A stretch of 64,000 bases of DNA from Polydactylus sextarius (Eukaryota > Chordata > Actinopteri > Polynemidae), in contig CM028917.1 in the NCBI GenBank assembly GCA_016801845.1, positions 5,947,001-6,011,000 of the forward strand. Direction: 5' to 3'. The notes beneath the pieces were generated by a model that worked only from the letters and a program-made list of their open reading frames with translations, did not search any database and was not told where the DNA came from. Positions 1 to 10,990 of the stretch are shown piece by piece; positions within the stretch are counted from its first letter, which is position 1, and every line of letters begins with the position of its first letter. The position numbers and the translations under genes are program-made.

Positions 1-392
1 TTCCCCCTGCGGACCGTGGCCATGGCTTTGGCAGTTCAGGGAAAAAACGGCGCTCCGGTCTTTACACACCTGAAAGCGGATTGAAAAGGAAGCAAACAGG
101 GGGAGCTGCCGCCGGGAGAGGCTTCATAAGCTGCGCCGTTTGAGACGGTAACTGGACTCGCTTTTCTCTTTTCTCTATGTTTCTTCTTCTTCCTCCTGTG
201 TTTGCTGCGCTTTTCCCCCCGCTTCTTCTTCTTGCTACTGGTTCAAGTTCACGGGCTTCGCGTTGACGCTACACAGGGAGTGTGTTATTATCAGAGGTCG
301 AGCGGTGTTGAGTTTGTCAGTGTATCCTAGTCCCGCTGGAGGAACCAGAGAGAGAGAGAGGGGGGCTGCTCAGAAGGGGACGGCGGCGCAAG
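1..392 (+). other. Candidate 5' untranslated first exon in a CpG island
   Basis: This is the most GC- and CpG-rich stretch of the window. It contains a long pyrimidine tract (about 165-235), a purine run near 350-365, and ends CAAG|GTGAGC, a near-consensus vertebrate splice donor with GT at 393-394. No long reading frame runs through it, so it looks like a promoter-proximal non-coding exon. The transcription start cannot be placed because the island runs off the left edge. Composition drops to the AT-rich background within a few hundred bases of the donor, as expected for the start of an intron. The gene is not identifiable from untranslated sequence. It could instead be an exon of a long non-coding RNA. 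Confidence 0.6.
22..84 (+). CDS. Possible 20-codon upstream ORF in exon 1
   Basis: A short frame starts at an ATG in a very good Kozak setting (GTGGCCATGG) and encodes MALAVQGKNGAPVFTHLKAD before TGA. If transcription starts upstream of base 22, ribosomes would probably initiate here, making it a regulatory upstream ORF. The peptide resembles nothing I know, and its existence depends on an unknown transcription start. Confidence 0.25.
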   Translation: MALAVQGKNGAPVFTHLKAD

Positions 393-394
393 GT

Positions 395-2559
395 GAGCGC
401 TGTCCTCGCGTCAACCCGGCCGCTGCGCCGGCCTCATTACTCCGCTGTACATATAGGTTATAACGCCAGGAAATGAAGCGTGTACAACCCACTGTAGCTC
501 TTAAACACGTCCCCTAAACTGTTAGAGACCTAAGTGACCTACATGCCTGCCATGTGCTTCCTCTCTACCTCTATCCAGTGCTGCTGCGCTGACGGACCCA
601 GGGTCATGCAGGGGCTCCGCGGTGCACGGTTAAAGTTGGACGTGTACAATCATTGCAACTAGAAACCTGTTCACTCACACTGTGCCCCCCTCCTCTTTCT
701 CTCTGACAGGCCGCACAGCCAACGGGACATGTAAGAGATGACACCATGTAGGTACATAGATACATAGATTGAGAGGGAGAGGGAGGGAGAGAGGGCGGTG
801 TGCCAAGGTGTAGGCAGCATATAGGCAGCTTATAGACTGTACGTATACGTGTCCCCTCCCTGTATGTTGTTTACAGCGCAGCCACAGTTCGCATTCCTTT
901 GCTGTGACACGTCCAAGTAGCTCTGTAGGGTTCAGAAAGTGTTGCAAAGTGTGACTGCATTTGCTACAGGGCGGCGTGAAATCTTAAATGTGGTTAGCAG
1001 TCTATAGGGAGAGAGACAGAGGTGTAGGGGTATGATATCATGCACTGTGTGACTGCGTATGTGTGTCTCTATGTGTGTGTGTGTGTTAGCAGGACTTTAA
1101 TATTATCATTGTTTCCATCCACAATGAGGTCAATGTGAGGTTGTTACAATTGAGGTTGCAGTGTGCAGGGGTTGAGGTTGAGCTAGGAGTGACTATACTT
1201 TGATGTTAATGTTAAAGGTTCTACTGCCTCACACACACACTCAACACATTCACATTGTAACATAATTGTTGGAAGAAAAAAAAAATAGGCATTTTGTAAT
1301 TTTTGTTTAAAATCTTCTGAAACCAAAAATAATATTGTCCCCTGGAGCGCGGGAATCAGGCCGGTATAATTTACGCAGACGCTTTTTTCTTTCTCTCTCT
1401 CATAGCTCAGGTTGTTTACATGAGTTTTCCGCCACTAACCCAGTTGTCATTGTTGGAGTCAGTCTGGCAGTTTTTTTTTTTTTTTTTTTTAATAATTCCC
1501 AGCTACTGTTCCAAGATTTCTCATATCAGTTTGTTTCAGTGCTTCCTTCAGAGCTACTTGTTTAGAAGTGAGGAAACGATTGAGTGGGTGTAGTTGTAAT
1601 TTATGGATAATATATTGGATGAAGCCAAATCGGAAGCTACTATTGCAATTAATATATGTTAAGGATGTATATTGCATCTGTCGGGATGTCACTGACATTA
1701 TATACAATAAAAAATTATATATTACCGTAAAGTAATAAATAACCCAGATGGGAAGGAATCACAAGCCAAAGATGGTCCATGTAAGAATAGCGTACGTATA
1801 ACACATACAAAGCATAATCTCTGCCAGCAGCCAGACATGACCTCTTTTGACGTCTATCCCTAACACCCCCCACCACCACCACCTCATTCCCATAGCTCGT
1901 AGCTTCGAGGCAGTGGCCTGGTTTTCCGAGGTAGGCTGAGGCTTAATGTATAGAGAGTGGGGAAGGGGTGGGGGAGATGAGGAGGAAGGGGGTGAGACAG
2001 GAAAGACAACCAGTCCCACCCCCCTACCCTCTCTCTCTCTCCCTTCTCCTCCCCGCCTTCCTCAGTGTGAGGGAAATCAGTGTTACATAACATATATAAT
2101 AGGGTCTGCGGAGGCAGCCACTGCCCCAGTCCCTGAGCTCCCACGGCCTGCTTACCTCACTCACATGTAGACAGAGGGGGAGGGGCTGTGTGCTGTTAGC
2201 CTGCACTGACAAACACTGAGCACACTCACTGACAGACCATCACACCCACCATCATCAATTTACAGCATATGGGGAAAACTGGTAATATATATATATATAT
2301 ATTGTCACTTAATTAATGTAGGGTTGACGATAGCTATTATTTGATTATATAATAATATGCTGATTATTTCATCATTGATTTATTTTATTTTATTATTTTT
2401 GGCTTATATAATGTACAAACACGCTGAAAAAAATACACTTAATACGTACGTTTCTGAGACCTCTGTCTTATCAAAATGATGGACATGTATCAAAAAAAAT
2501 ACACAAAATAGATTAAAAATAATAACAAATCATACAATAATCATCACATGATTTGGTTT
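395..2559. other. Non-coding stretch with simple repeats
   Basis: Contents are a GA-rich patch (about 768-800), a GT run (1056-1086), a 20-base T run (1471-1490), a CCA run near 1868-1883, CT- and GGA-rich patches (1955-2060) and an AT run (2284-2302). The open frames in it are built on these low-complexity tracts and are not credible genes. Confidence 0.6.
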
Positions 2560-2790
2560 CATAGACTGTTCGTAAAGATGGACATCTAGTCAAAACATGT
2601 TGATCGCCCCCTGATGGCCAACTGAGGTACAGGTCATAAATCATGTCCCCTTCATGTTAGCACAAGGGACATGAGCCAAACTACATATCATGTTTTCCCA
2701 GAGATGGTTTCCGTCAGTTTTGGCAGCTCTCGTCTCACTGTATGCTCAGGTGTTAATTTCTCTGAAAAGCTTATACACAGAAGAGACACG
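2560..2790 (+). repeat. Dispersed fish repeat with CTCF-like core
   Basis: The stretch starts with AGACTGTTCGTAAAGATGGAC, a variant of the 'AGACTGTATATAAAGATGGAC' start of a very common fish interspersed repeat. It continues with the usual CGCCCCCTGATGG block and a 'catgttagcac..gggacatg' segment. Class is uncertain. The block at 2605-2617, read on the minus strand, resembles a CTCF core with one mismatch. Confidence 0.45.
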
Positions 2791-3047
2791 TAGGAGCGTT
2801 GTTAGTGAATGAGGGCAAACATCTGTAGATGATTTTTGATGACCATTGAAGACACATGTGAACCACAAGCAGTTTAGCAAAGTAGCACTTCAATTTTGTT
2901 GTTATTTACTCCTTAATATGGAAAATTGAAAAATTTGTCTGAACAGCTGTTAAACTTCCTTTCATCTTGCGTGGGCCACACCCGTGTGCTATCTTTAGCT
3001 CAGGGAAAGGAATGAGTATCAATCCTACTAGTGAAGGAGGCTCTGAG

Positions 3048-3856
3048 TAGGGATGGGCAATAAAATTTATATTGCGGTATAATTTGAACCATAGATGGAA
3101 GACGGTATATATTGCACTATACTTTGGTATGTAAATTTCAACGTAACTGTTTCTGAATGGGTACCATATGTCCATAGTAAAGGCATTCTAACAGGAAGTG
3201 GTTTTCTAAACTGTTAACTAACATAAAATAGTCAAGAATGTTACTTCAATAAAGTTTAGAAGAGTATAAAAAAGAGTATAAAAGTAGAAGCTGCATTTAC
3301 ATAAATTCAACCAATTACCATTTATAATTCAGTCAATTTTAGTCAGATCTTGCTAAAACTTATCGTTTTAGAATACGAGACCGCCGCTCTCAGCGGAGAC
3401 ATCACCTGTTTGTTTACAAAGCTCCGTGTGGAGGGGGGGTGTCCTGGTTTATTTGCTTGCTCTTTTAATTATTTGTAGTTTTAGCTGTGTTTGGTGGTTG
3501 TAGAAATGGTTTATATGAGCTTTTAGCTGAGATTCTGACGGATTCTAAAAGATACACACCAGAGCCACATACCAGTGTTTACGCAGCACAGCTGTGGTTA
3601 CACGCCTTGAAATCGGATGTGACCAACTCTGTCCCCCTCTGGCACCAGGGGCATCAGGGAAGAAAGGGTTAAATCCATGACCATATTAAAGACGTTGCAT
3701 CACAAGCTCCTCCTCCATGCGCTCACTGCTTGCAACCATTTTTCCAAACTGTTAAGCATTTTGATGATGTAATGACCTATCGCGACAGGCAGGTAAAATC
3801 AAAATCGCTATCGTTGGCCAAATTTATACCGCATATGTTTATACTGCCCACCCCTA
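3048..3856. mobile_element. hAT-type non-autonomous element (MITE), 809 bp
   Basis: The left end reads TAGGGATGGGCAATA and the right end, reverse-complemented, reads TAGGGGTGGGCAGTATA. Both are followed by a 'GCGGTATAATTT/GCGGTATAAATTT' block, so these are clear terminal inverted repeats. The flanks are GCTCTGAG (3040-3047) and GCTGTGAG (3857-3864), an 8-bp target duplication with one mismatch, as hAT transposition makes. The frame at 3487-3672 inside has no transposase resemblance. The element cannot move without a transposase supplied in trans. Confidence 0.8.
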
Positions 3857-3864
3857 GCTGTGAG

Positions 3865-5858
3865 GTTTAATCACCTGAAATAAGTGAAGTCACATATTGG
3901 GATTTCCTGTTAGTGTGTTTAGGATTTTAAATTGAGCTCTTTCACAGCAAACCTTTTGGCATGAGTGCAGCAGGAAAAAGCACAGGTTGATTAATAACAT
4001 CGGTGGCAGCTCAATGGCACGGCGTTCGAGAAATCCTTAAATAGAACGGGGCCATCTTCAATGTAATTAGTTACACATGTGTCTTCTCTGCTATGACAGG
4101 TCAAACTGTCTGCTGTGAATAAAGGCCTATTCACTCTTTTGAGCTCATTTTACTGCTGACAGCGCCATTTAATACCCTCTCCTGCAATATGTCCTTCCTT
4201 TCAGCTGGAAGAAGAGTGCTTGATTGGGCTGAAAAACACACGCTCATTTCTGAGCTCACTTTGCTCTTGAAAGCATTCTCGATTAATTCTTAAATTAAAA
4301 CAAGCTCTTAATTAGAGACCGTGCCGGTCTAGACCGACGGTGTTGGTAAATACCCTCGCTAAAAGTGAAAAGGCGGAGATGAAAAGTGACGACGCTTCAA
4401 CGGTAATTCGCAGAGGATTCTGTAAACCTGTTGTGGTATGTCTGTGTTGTCAATACTGAGCCTATTAGCGGGATGCTCCTGTCCACTCACAGCAGAAGAA
4501 GAAAACTAACTGACAGCCTTTCTTGTGTTCTGCTGCCCATGTGGGTTTTTATCACAGTTCAAACACATGCAGGTTTGGATAATTGGGGACTCTAAATTGT
4601 CCATCTGTGTGGGTGTGAGTGGTCTTTCTTTCTATGTATTTGTCAGTCCTGTGACTGCATCCTGCCCAGATCAGTGTCAGCCTGAGTTGACTCCAGCAAC
4701 TCAGCAGGTTACAAGTCTGAGTGGATTGAAAAAAATTGGTTTGGCACCAAAAATAGCCTTTGATTTACTTTGATCTCTAAAGTGGAAATTAGGGTGTTTC
4801 TCATGTTTGTCACAGATGGAGTAATCATCTAATATGATCGACTATTTTTTGTATAGCTAATTTATTTTTGGGTAATCTGGAATTGAGGACAAATCTATCA
4901 TATTGGACCTGAATAAACTAATGTAGAGATACCAGTTTCAATTCTAATGCCTTGTAAATGAAAAAACGTAAATGCTGTCTCCTACTGATTGTGTATGAAT
5001 GTGATATGATTGCTATTATTGTTGTTTGGCTGCAGGCAGAATATGATGCCTTTTTCCTTGTGGAAATTCCCAGTAGGGAGCAATTTGGGCAAAAGACCAT
5101 ATCACATCGGGTAGAAGAACTCCTGTTGAACTCCTGTGAACACATGATCGCTTGTGCATATAGTTGCCATGGACACAAAGCCTGTCACGTTGGCTCGAGA
5201 TTAAAGGCCTCTTTACATTTGTTCTGATTTTATTCTTGCAGTCCCAACTACAAGTTTCCTGACACTTGTTTCGGACGTTTGCCTGCAGACAGGACATCTA
5301 GCACTCCAGCTAGAGATGTTTTTTTGTGGTCTAAGTGGAGAACTGAATCCCAGGTGTTTCTATTTCCTGTCTCTTACTCACTTTCCGCTCCTGCTATTTC
5401 AATCAGGAGAGACTAACAAGACAGCGTGCAATTTTGAAATGAAATTTATTGACAGCACAAGAAGAATCCTTGGCACTTGGAAGGATGTGGTAACTGTGGA
5501 GGTGATGCATTGAACAGTTGATCTCGATTAGATGATCTATTACCCCCCCGGGTCCTACACACTAGTGGTGGTGGAGAAGGAGTCAGAGGATGAGTGTGGC
5601 CATGAAGAGGTCTTCAAAACAGTAGCTTGACTGGAGGGAGACTGACAACCAGGTTAAGAGGTGAAGGGGAGGTGGTGGTCAATGCATGATGCTGAAATGA
5701 CAGCTGATTGAGAGCAGAGATAAATGACGCTTTTAAATCTTTGCGGCTTGAGACCGATTGGTTAAAACCACCATGCTGGGTGATGATTGGATAAAGACAG
5801 GGCTAGCTAGCAGTTGCGTGATGTCCAAGTGTGTGGTTCTGACTGAGTGTGTGCAAAG
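3865..5858. other. Non-coding stretch, no gene recognised
   Basis: It is largely single-copy looking. Bases 4140-4330 contain AT-rich homeodomain-like motifs (ATTAATTC, CTTAATTAGAG) and could be regulatory. The open frame at 4958-5227 follows a CAG at a plausible acceptor position, but its peptide is unfamiliar and no good donor follows. Bases 5520-5820 look moderately purine-rich with no recognisable ends. Confidence 0.4.
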
Positions 5859-6129
5859 TAGTGCTGCAGCTATCGACTGTTTTTGTCATCGAGTATTCTA
5901 TGTTTTTTTTTCCATTGATTAATCGTGTAATGTAATAAAAATAAAAACAAAACTCTCTGCAAAATGGCAAAAAAACACAAGTCTGAAAGTAAACAACCAA
6001 TTAGCTTTTATGCTTTTTTTCATCAAAATGTAAAAAAAGTGCATTTCAGTGCCATCTCAAACAAATGAATTAAAAATTACAGTCCTTAAAAAATAAGAAA
6101 TAAACTGAGCTTTTGCAGTTTTTTTTTAC

Positions 6130-6400
6130 TCGGCATGTATCCATGGTTGTTAACAACACATCCACTAGAGGGCAGCGCAGGGTTCAGAGTTCCAAGCCCC
6201 GACGTAAGTTTCAAACAATAACAAACATGGCGGTGAAGGAGATCACAGCGCACATTCTAAGAAAGTAATAAATACATCACAGCATGTGGTCGAAGATTTC
6301 TGTTTTCTTTGTTCCTCTCGCTGGTCGCATTTCAGCGACACTGCACAACGCTGCCCAGACGATTTTCAGTGGTATTGCTCCGATTAACAAAAGCAGTGTG
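6130..6400 (+). repeat. Module shared with the 47.46-47.74 kb locus
   Basis: Inside the hAT MITE, this segment aligns by eye with 47455-47745 in the same orientation. Shared blocks include TCCACTAGAGGGCAGCGC, CAGAGTTCCAAGC, AAGTTTCAAAC, GCACATTCTAA and TTTGTTCCTCTCG. The second locus has no hAT ends, so the module is either a nested repeat or captured sequence. An ATG at 6227 opens a short frame (MAVKEITAHILRK, then stop) matched by one at 47547. Confidence 0.75.
6162..6176 (+). promoter_or_regulatory. CTCF-like motif inside repeat
   Basis: CCACTAGAGGGCAGC agrees with the vertebrate CTCF core consensus (CCASYAGRKGGCRSY). It sits in the repeat module and recurs identically at 47482-47496 in the same orientation. 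Occupancy cannot be judged from sequence. Confidence 0.45.
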
Positions 6401-6570
6401 TCAGCAATAACGGTCTGTGTGAAATGCAAGCGAATTGGACAAAATGGACAATTGGAATTGGACACAGTGAATTAAACAATGCATCAATTTGGGAAAAATT
6501 GCCTTGATCATTTTTTTTTAAATCCAATTATTCGAGTTAATCGATGAATTGTTTCAGCTCTAGTGCAAAG

Positions 6571-8796
6571 ATAGTCTTCCTGACTGAACTTTCACTAAGC
6601 TTCATGTCTCCTGGGACTCTGTAACTGAATGCTCATTTCAAGTCACCAAGGTGGATTATATTGATGATTGATTGTTTTGATTGATTTTTTTTATGTTACT
6701 AGTGGAAGCACTGATAAGACACAGACAATTTGCCACATTATACCTACAGACTCTTGATTTGGTGCCTTCAATGTCAAAACTGATGTCATCACATCTCTTG
6801 TCTGGAGCAACAATGGCGGACTCTGAGGGTCAATCAGAGAAAGTCTTCTCAATCAGTGTATTATAGTGAAGTGGGAGAGACCTTTTAATTAACCTGCTAA
6901 TGACTGACCTTGTTTATTCTATTTGCCAATGTACATTTTGTACATGTTGAGCACGAGGCAGACTGAGTTGAATCAATGCAGCTAAAAATCTTCACCATAT
7001 GTTCTCAGTTAGGAACATGTTTGCTTTAATCACCGTACTGAGTCATTGTTTTGACGTACAGTTCCAAGAGGCTGTCTGAATTGTGTGACATCTTCTGAAA
7101 CAATTAGGTGGTTAATGGGTTAGCAGATCAACTGTCAGAAAGAGTGAGAGAAGTTACCACCTGGTGGATAAAAATAGTGCACATAATGCTTGAGTGATTG
7201 CAATGTAAAACACGCAGACACAGCGCGTTATATAAGAACTTTGCAGTTTCTCCTCAGCACTAATTTCTTCAGGAATGTTCTGGTCTTTTAATGCAGCTTC
7301 TACTCAGTTATTGTCACCACACCCGGAGACACATCTCCCACACAAAAAATAAAATACCTGACAATCAGCCATGGACACGTCACTGACAGCTTTTACATTA
7401 GGGTTGAGTCAACATACATTAACGGCCATATGAACAATACCATAGCATCCTTTGGATTCACGTGTTGTTACATAACTAATTTTGCTTCGTTTTAGTGCTA
7501 ATGTTGAATGCATGGATGGATACTAGAGTTATTAATAGAAAATGTAAACTTAGTCTTAGGTCTGTGGTAGAAGACAATGCCTTAAAGCTTATTCCTTCAT
7601 CAAAGAGAACAAAGTGGAACAGTTTCTCCTTGAGGCAAGAGGCGGGATCAGTCGCCTCGCCCTGAGCTCTTTCTTGATGTAAATGTTTCCAAAGCTGGAA
7701 AGCTGTTTTCTGAAGTTGTTAATGCTGCTCATGTTTTAGATTGGGTCTTATATCAACCCTTTTATTGTTGTGGATTCAACGATGTTAGTGTCTGTTGATT
7801 AAATGTCTCACCAGTACCCGGGTAGATTACCGTGACATACATCTCCTCCGCATGTGATGTCATGATGACGAGTCTTAATGTGCAAATGGACCAAATTAAG
7901 ATAGTGGGTGATTCAGTAATTTCATATTGTGATGATATTGTGTTGTAGACTTCCATGATGAAGAAAACTGTAAAGATTGTGACATTTTAGGAAATCTACA
8001 CTTGATATATAATTCTTCAGGAATTAGTCCTGGAAATGAAGTTAGCATTTATGTATGTCTGGTTTCCTTGTCCCATAGTCAGTGGGTTTTTGTGAATGGG
8101 TCTAATAAATGAGACTTAAGAGTTGTTAGGGGACATAAAGCGCCATCAAATGAAAACCAGTCTATTCACAGGTCCACTGTTACAACCTTGTTATGATTAT
8201 TCATGTGGTCCTCCAAACTACTGACTTTGATAGATAAGTATTTTAGGAAAGGATAAGTAGAGGAGCTAAGCATGGCAAGTTGGATTTTTTAGTGGTGGCA
8301 TTACATTATCCTTTCTGCGATCTATAATGTGGCTCTATCTGTCAAGACCAGGCCATTGTAAGAAAAGATCGGGCTTGTCAGACATGAGGCCACGTGGGGC
8401 TGCTTTTATTGTATATAAAAAGGGCATTCAGCTGTTATAATGAATTGCCTCTTGGGTTGAGTTGTTGGATTAAAGTAATTATTCGGTTACAATATGAATG
8501 GAGAACGCATTTAGGTGGATCTGGGGCTCTTTTTGCAGTACAATGGAATCCACTGTGTGGATGTGTACGTCAGTAATGTGGGATAAATGTAGGCTAAAAT
8601 GGGCTTTGAACAGACTTTTAGTGAAAACTGGCCAAGGACCTAAAGATATTAAAGTCTGGAATGAAGACAGGAAGACTGAAACATCAACCCCAGTATTAAC
8701 TGTCTACTTCTTGTAATTAAAGTAGCCAAATTCGATTTAATAGAGGAGTAGGCAGAATAAACAGTAAAACGATATAGATATTTGACTATACCTGCC
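6571..8796. other. Non-coding stretch, nothing recognised
   Basis: AT-rich, low CpG, with scattered stops in all frames. Open frames of about 60-70 codons at 6681, 7762, 8394 and 8498 show no family resemblance or splice context. No transposon ends were recognised. Confidence 0.5.
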
Positions 8797-8844
<48 letters not shown>

Positions 8845-8855
8845 CAGATAGACAG
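8797..8855. repeat. (TAGA)n microsatellite
   Basis: About 14 tandem TAGA units, the last ones with an A-to-C change. The tract directly abuts the LINE 3' tail at 8857, so it is the tetranucleotide tail of that retrotransposon expanded into a microsatellite. Confidence 0.95.
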
Positions 8856-8856
8856 A

Positions 8857-8910
8857 CAACTTTATTGACCCCTTTGGGAGATTCACTCAGGGAAATTGAA
8901 GCTCCATCAT
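8857..8910 (-). mobile_element. LINE 3' tail (Rex1-type end), truncated
   Basis: Read on the minus strand this gives GGAGCTTCAATTTCCCTGAG, then CCCAAAGGGGTCAATAAAGT and a run of TATC. That is the usual 3' end of fish non-LTR retrotransposons of the Rex1/CR1-like type. Only the last 50 bases or so are recognisable, so this is a 5'-truncated, non-coding copy. The exact family is uncertain. Confidence 0.75.
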
Positions 8911-8973
8911 ATACAGCACTGTTAAACATGAAGACAGATATGGTCACATGTCATGGTTATTGAAATTACATTT

Positions 8974-9020
8974 TAATAATTATTTACTTTCTTAAATGGT
9001 TAAGAAAGTAAATTATTGAA
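8974..9020. repeat. Inverted repeat, about 18-bp arms
   Basis: AATTATTTACTTTCTTAA is followed by ATGG and then TTAAGAAAGTAAATTATT, a near-perfect hairpin. No U-run terminator role is expected in a vertebrate intron. Confidence 0.8.
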
Positions 9021-9110
9021 TTAAACTATTGCACATGGTTAATGTAATGTAATGTCCAGCAGGTCCCACACCTTCCAAAATAAGAAATCTTAGAGTCTCT
9101 TTGACTCGTT

Positions 9111-9230
9111 AGGAATTGAAGTGGTACTAAGCTAGCTGAAGGCTTGGCTAACAAAAACGACTCCCAAATTTTCTCAGTAAAGATGGAATCTCTAACATAT
9201 TCAACACTGGATGAGGATTCCTGCTGACAT
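9111..9230. repeat. Dispersed repeat copy 1
   Basis: Aligns by eye with 11211-11330. Shared blocks are 'ttgaag..gg.(g/a)ctaagctagctgaa', 'ttctca(g/c)taaaga.(g/c)a(g/t)aatc' and 'ca(a/g)cactgg'. Family unknown. Confidence 0.6.
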
Positions 9231-10639
9231 ATTTCATTAATCAGCCCTTTGGGCTGAGAAACTTGTATCCAACGTCAATAATTGTAATTTGGACAGAACG
9301 GTGCACATTGACATGTTTGAGTGATGGCATGTTGACTGCTGCAGTCTTTGTTCTCACTCTGTTTTGCTGGTTCTGTTCCTGTGCAGTCTCTCTCTCTCTT
9401 ATTTTCAGTAACATCTCTCAGGAGGCTTGTATTGTTTTAGGGGATTAGAGAAAAGACAAAAAAAAAAAAAATACTACAGCGAAAGATGAGAGAAAGACTT
9501 TATAACAAGCTTTCAACCCTCCAGGGAAGATTCTCACTCGTGCACATACATGAACAGAGAGTAGCAGCACATACACATGCACTCTCGTGAAACACATGAA
9601 AAGGCACCAAGACCGGCGTCAGGAGTGGCCTCAACAGGAAATGGTCCAGGGATTACATTAGACGGATGGACTCCTCGCTCAGGATGAGCTGCCGCAGAGA
9701 TGCCAAGGCCTTTGCTCCTCCCCTCAGGGGGGTTCCGGCAATCTTGTACAGTAAAGCTCACAAAGTGTCTTTTAAAAGAATATTTTTCTGGCATCTCGCT
9801 GTTCCCGACGTCTGATCGAGATGAGGGGAAAGATAAGAGAGAGACAGAGAAGCTGTGTGGGGAATTGAAATCAAGATCGAAGCAGACTGAAGTGAGGGAG
9901 GCTCCGTGCAGGAAAGGTCACGCTCCAGACGTGGATCCACAGTGCTGGAAGCATTCGGCGTGCCCCCTTACTCCTGTAGGCCTCAGATACGAGTGTTGCA
10001 CTGAGCTGGCTCTAATGCTCATTAGCAGTGCTGTTATTGTTCTTCTTTGTTCTTCTTATCAGATAATCTTGGAATATTCCATTGTCAACACTGTCAGAGC
10101 CCATGAAATAACTAATTTATTTTTCAGGGAGCACAGCAGGTAATGGTACATAAAATCAGAGCTGTATTATTGTTTTCAGGGTTGGTAAGGTGTTAGTGTT
10201 ATTGTAAAAGAAAGGAAACACAACGGAAAAAAATAAAACCCCCCTATGAACCCCCAGTTATTTTACATATTTAATTAAAATATTACCCATTCTTGCTATT
10301 GTGAGCATCTGTTACAGTTTATAGACTGGAACCTACCATGCTTGCTGTAGTTGTGGCGGCACACAACAATACGGTTCACCCCCAGTTTAAAGTTGCTGAT
10401 CATCTTTGTGGTTGTGTGGTGGTGACGGTGGTAATGGTCCTACACCAAACGTTTAGCCATTGTCCGTTTTACAAGATAATATAATACACCCTCTGAGCAG
10501 CGCTACTTTGTCTTGACAGACCGGACTCTACAGTGGCTAACCGGTTAGCATACTATCATGTTGATGTATCATGCTCAGGGTGGGGGGTGAACCTCCCCAA
10601 AAATTGGGGAGATGCACGTCAACCCAAAGAGAAAGGGTC
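9231..10639. other. Non-coding stretch with a rejected 147-codon frame
   Basis: The longest non-repeat open frame of this part (9700-10143) gives an unfamiliar peptide with no recognisable domain and no splice context, so I treat it as chance. Bases 9600-10130 are less AT-rich than their surroundings and contain GATAA and palindromic GGAATATTCC motifs, which could mean a conserved non-coding element. Confidence 0.4.
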
Positions 10640-10705
10640 AGACGGGCTACACAACGACGCAGACGGCTCTGTATGTCTACAGATACGGACGAGCATAAAT
10701 CAGGC
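10640..10705. mobile_element. Right end of a PIF/Harbinger-like element
   Basis: Read in reverse, the end begins GCCTGATTTATGCTCGTCCG and continues into 'cagagccgtctgcgtcgt'. This matches the GGCCTGATTTATGNTNNGNGTC ends of Harbinger-type MITEs common in vertebrates. I cannot find the matching left end, so the full extent is unknown. Confidence 0.5.
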
Positions 10706-10719
10706 TTTACTGTCTATGC

Positions 10720-10990
10720 TAGAGCTGGCCTTAAAAAATAGGCCTCAGCCTAATTGAGTAGCCTGATTGACAATTTTTTAAAAGCCCAAACCCGATTACA
10801 GCCTGACATTATTCAAATGTGTGCATGCACACAGCTCTTTTGCTGTTTAGTCAAGAATGAGTAATTTATACATTTTAGCATCTGTCTCGTGCTAATCGCA
10901 ACCAATCACCTGGCTGTTCATTTACTGCCCCGAAGCCCGTGTGAAATGATAAAAATTAAGCCCGAACCTGGGCAAAGATCTTCAGCTCTA
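10720..10990. mobile_element. hAT-type MITE, about 271 bp
   Basis: The left end TAGAGCTGGCCTT and the reverse-complemented right end TAGAGCTGAAGATC share the TAGAGCTG hAT terminus. 'GCCTGA/GCCCGA' blocks recur internally. No clean 8-bp target duplication is visible, so the ends may have eroded. It begins 15 bases after the Harbinger-like end, forming a small cluster of elements. Confidence 0.65.

Larger units (their letters stand above)
5859..6562. mobile_element. hAT-type MITE with exact 8-bp target duplication, 704 bp
   Basis: Ends are TAGTGCTGCAGC on the left and, reverse-complemented, TAGAGCTGAAAC on the right. Inside each end lies the 'atcga..tcgagtattc / atcgattaactcgaat' block typical of hAT elements. 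Flanks are GTGCAAAG at 5851-5858 and again at 6563-6570, an exact 8-bp duplication. No transposase frame is present. The central portion (about 6130-6400) is a separate module also found near 47.5 kb. Confidence 0.88.

Noticed and set aside
263..463. 66-codon frame starting in exon 1
   Set aside because: It runs through the strong GTGAGC donor at 393 into intron sequence, so the spliced transcript would not contain it.
4958..5227. Possible exon after CAG at 5035 (peptide AEYDAFFLVEIPSREQ...)
   Set aside because: Acceptor-like, but no consensus donor in frame downstream and no known family in the peptide.
9700..10143. 147-codon plus-strand open frame
   Set aside because: No recognisable domain, no Kozak or splice context. 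GC-richer DNA makes a frame of this size plausible by chance.
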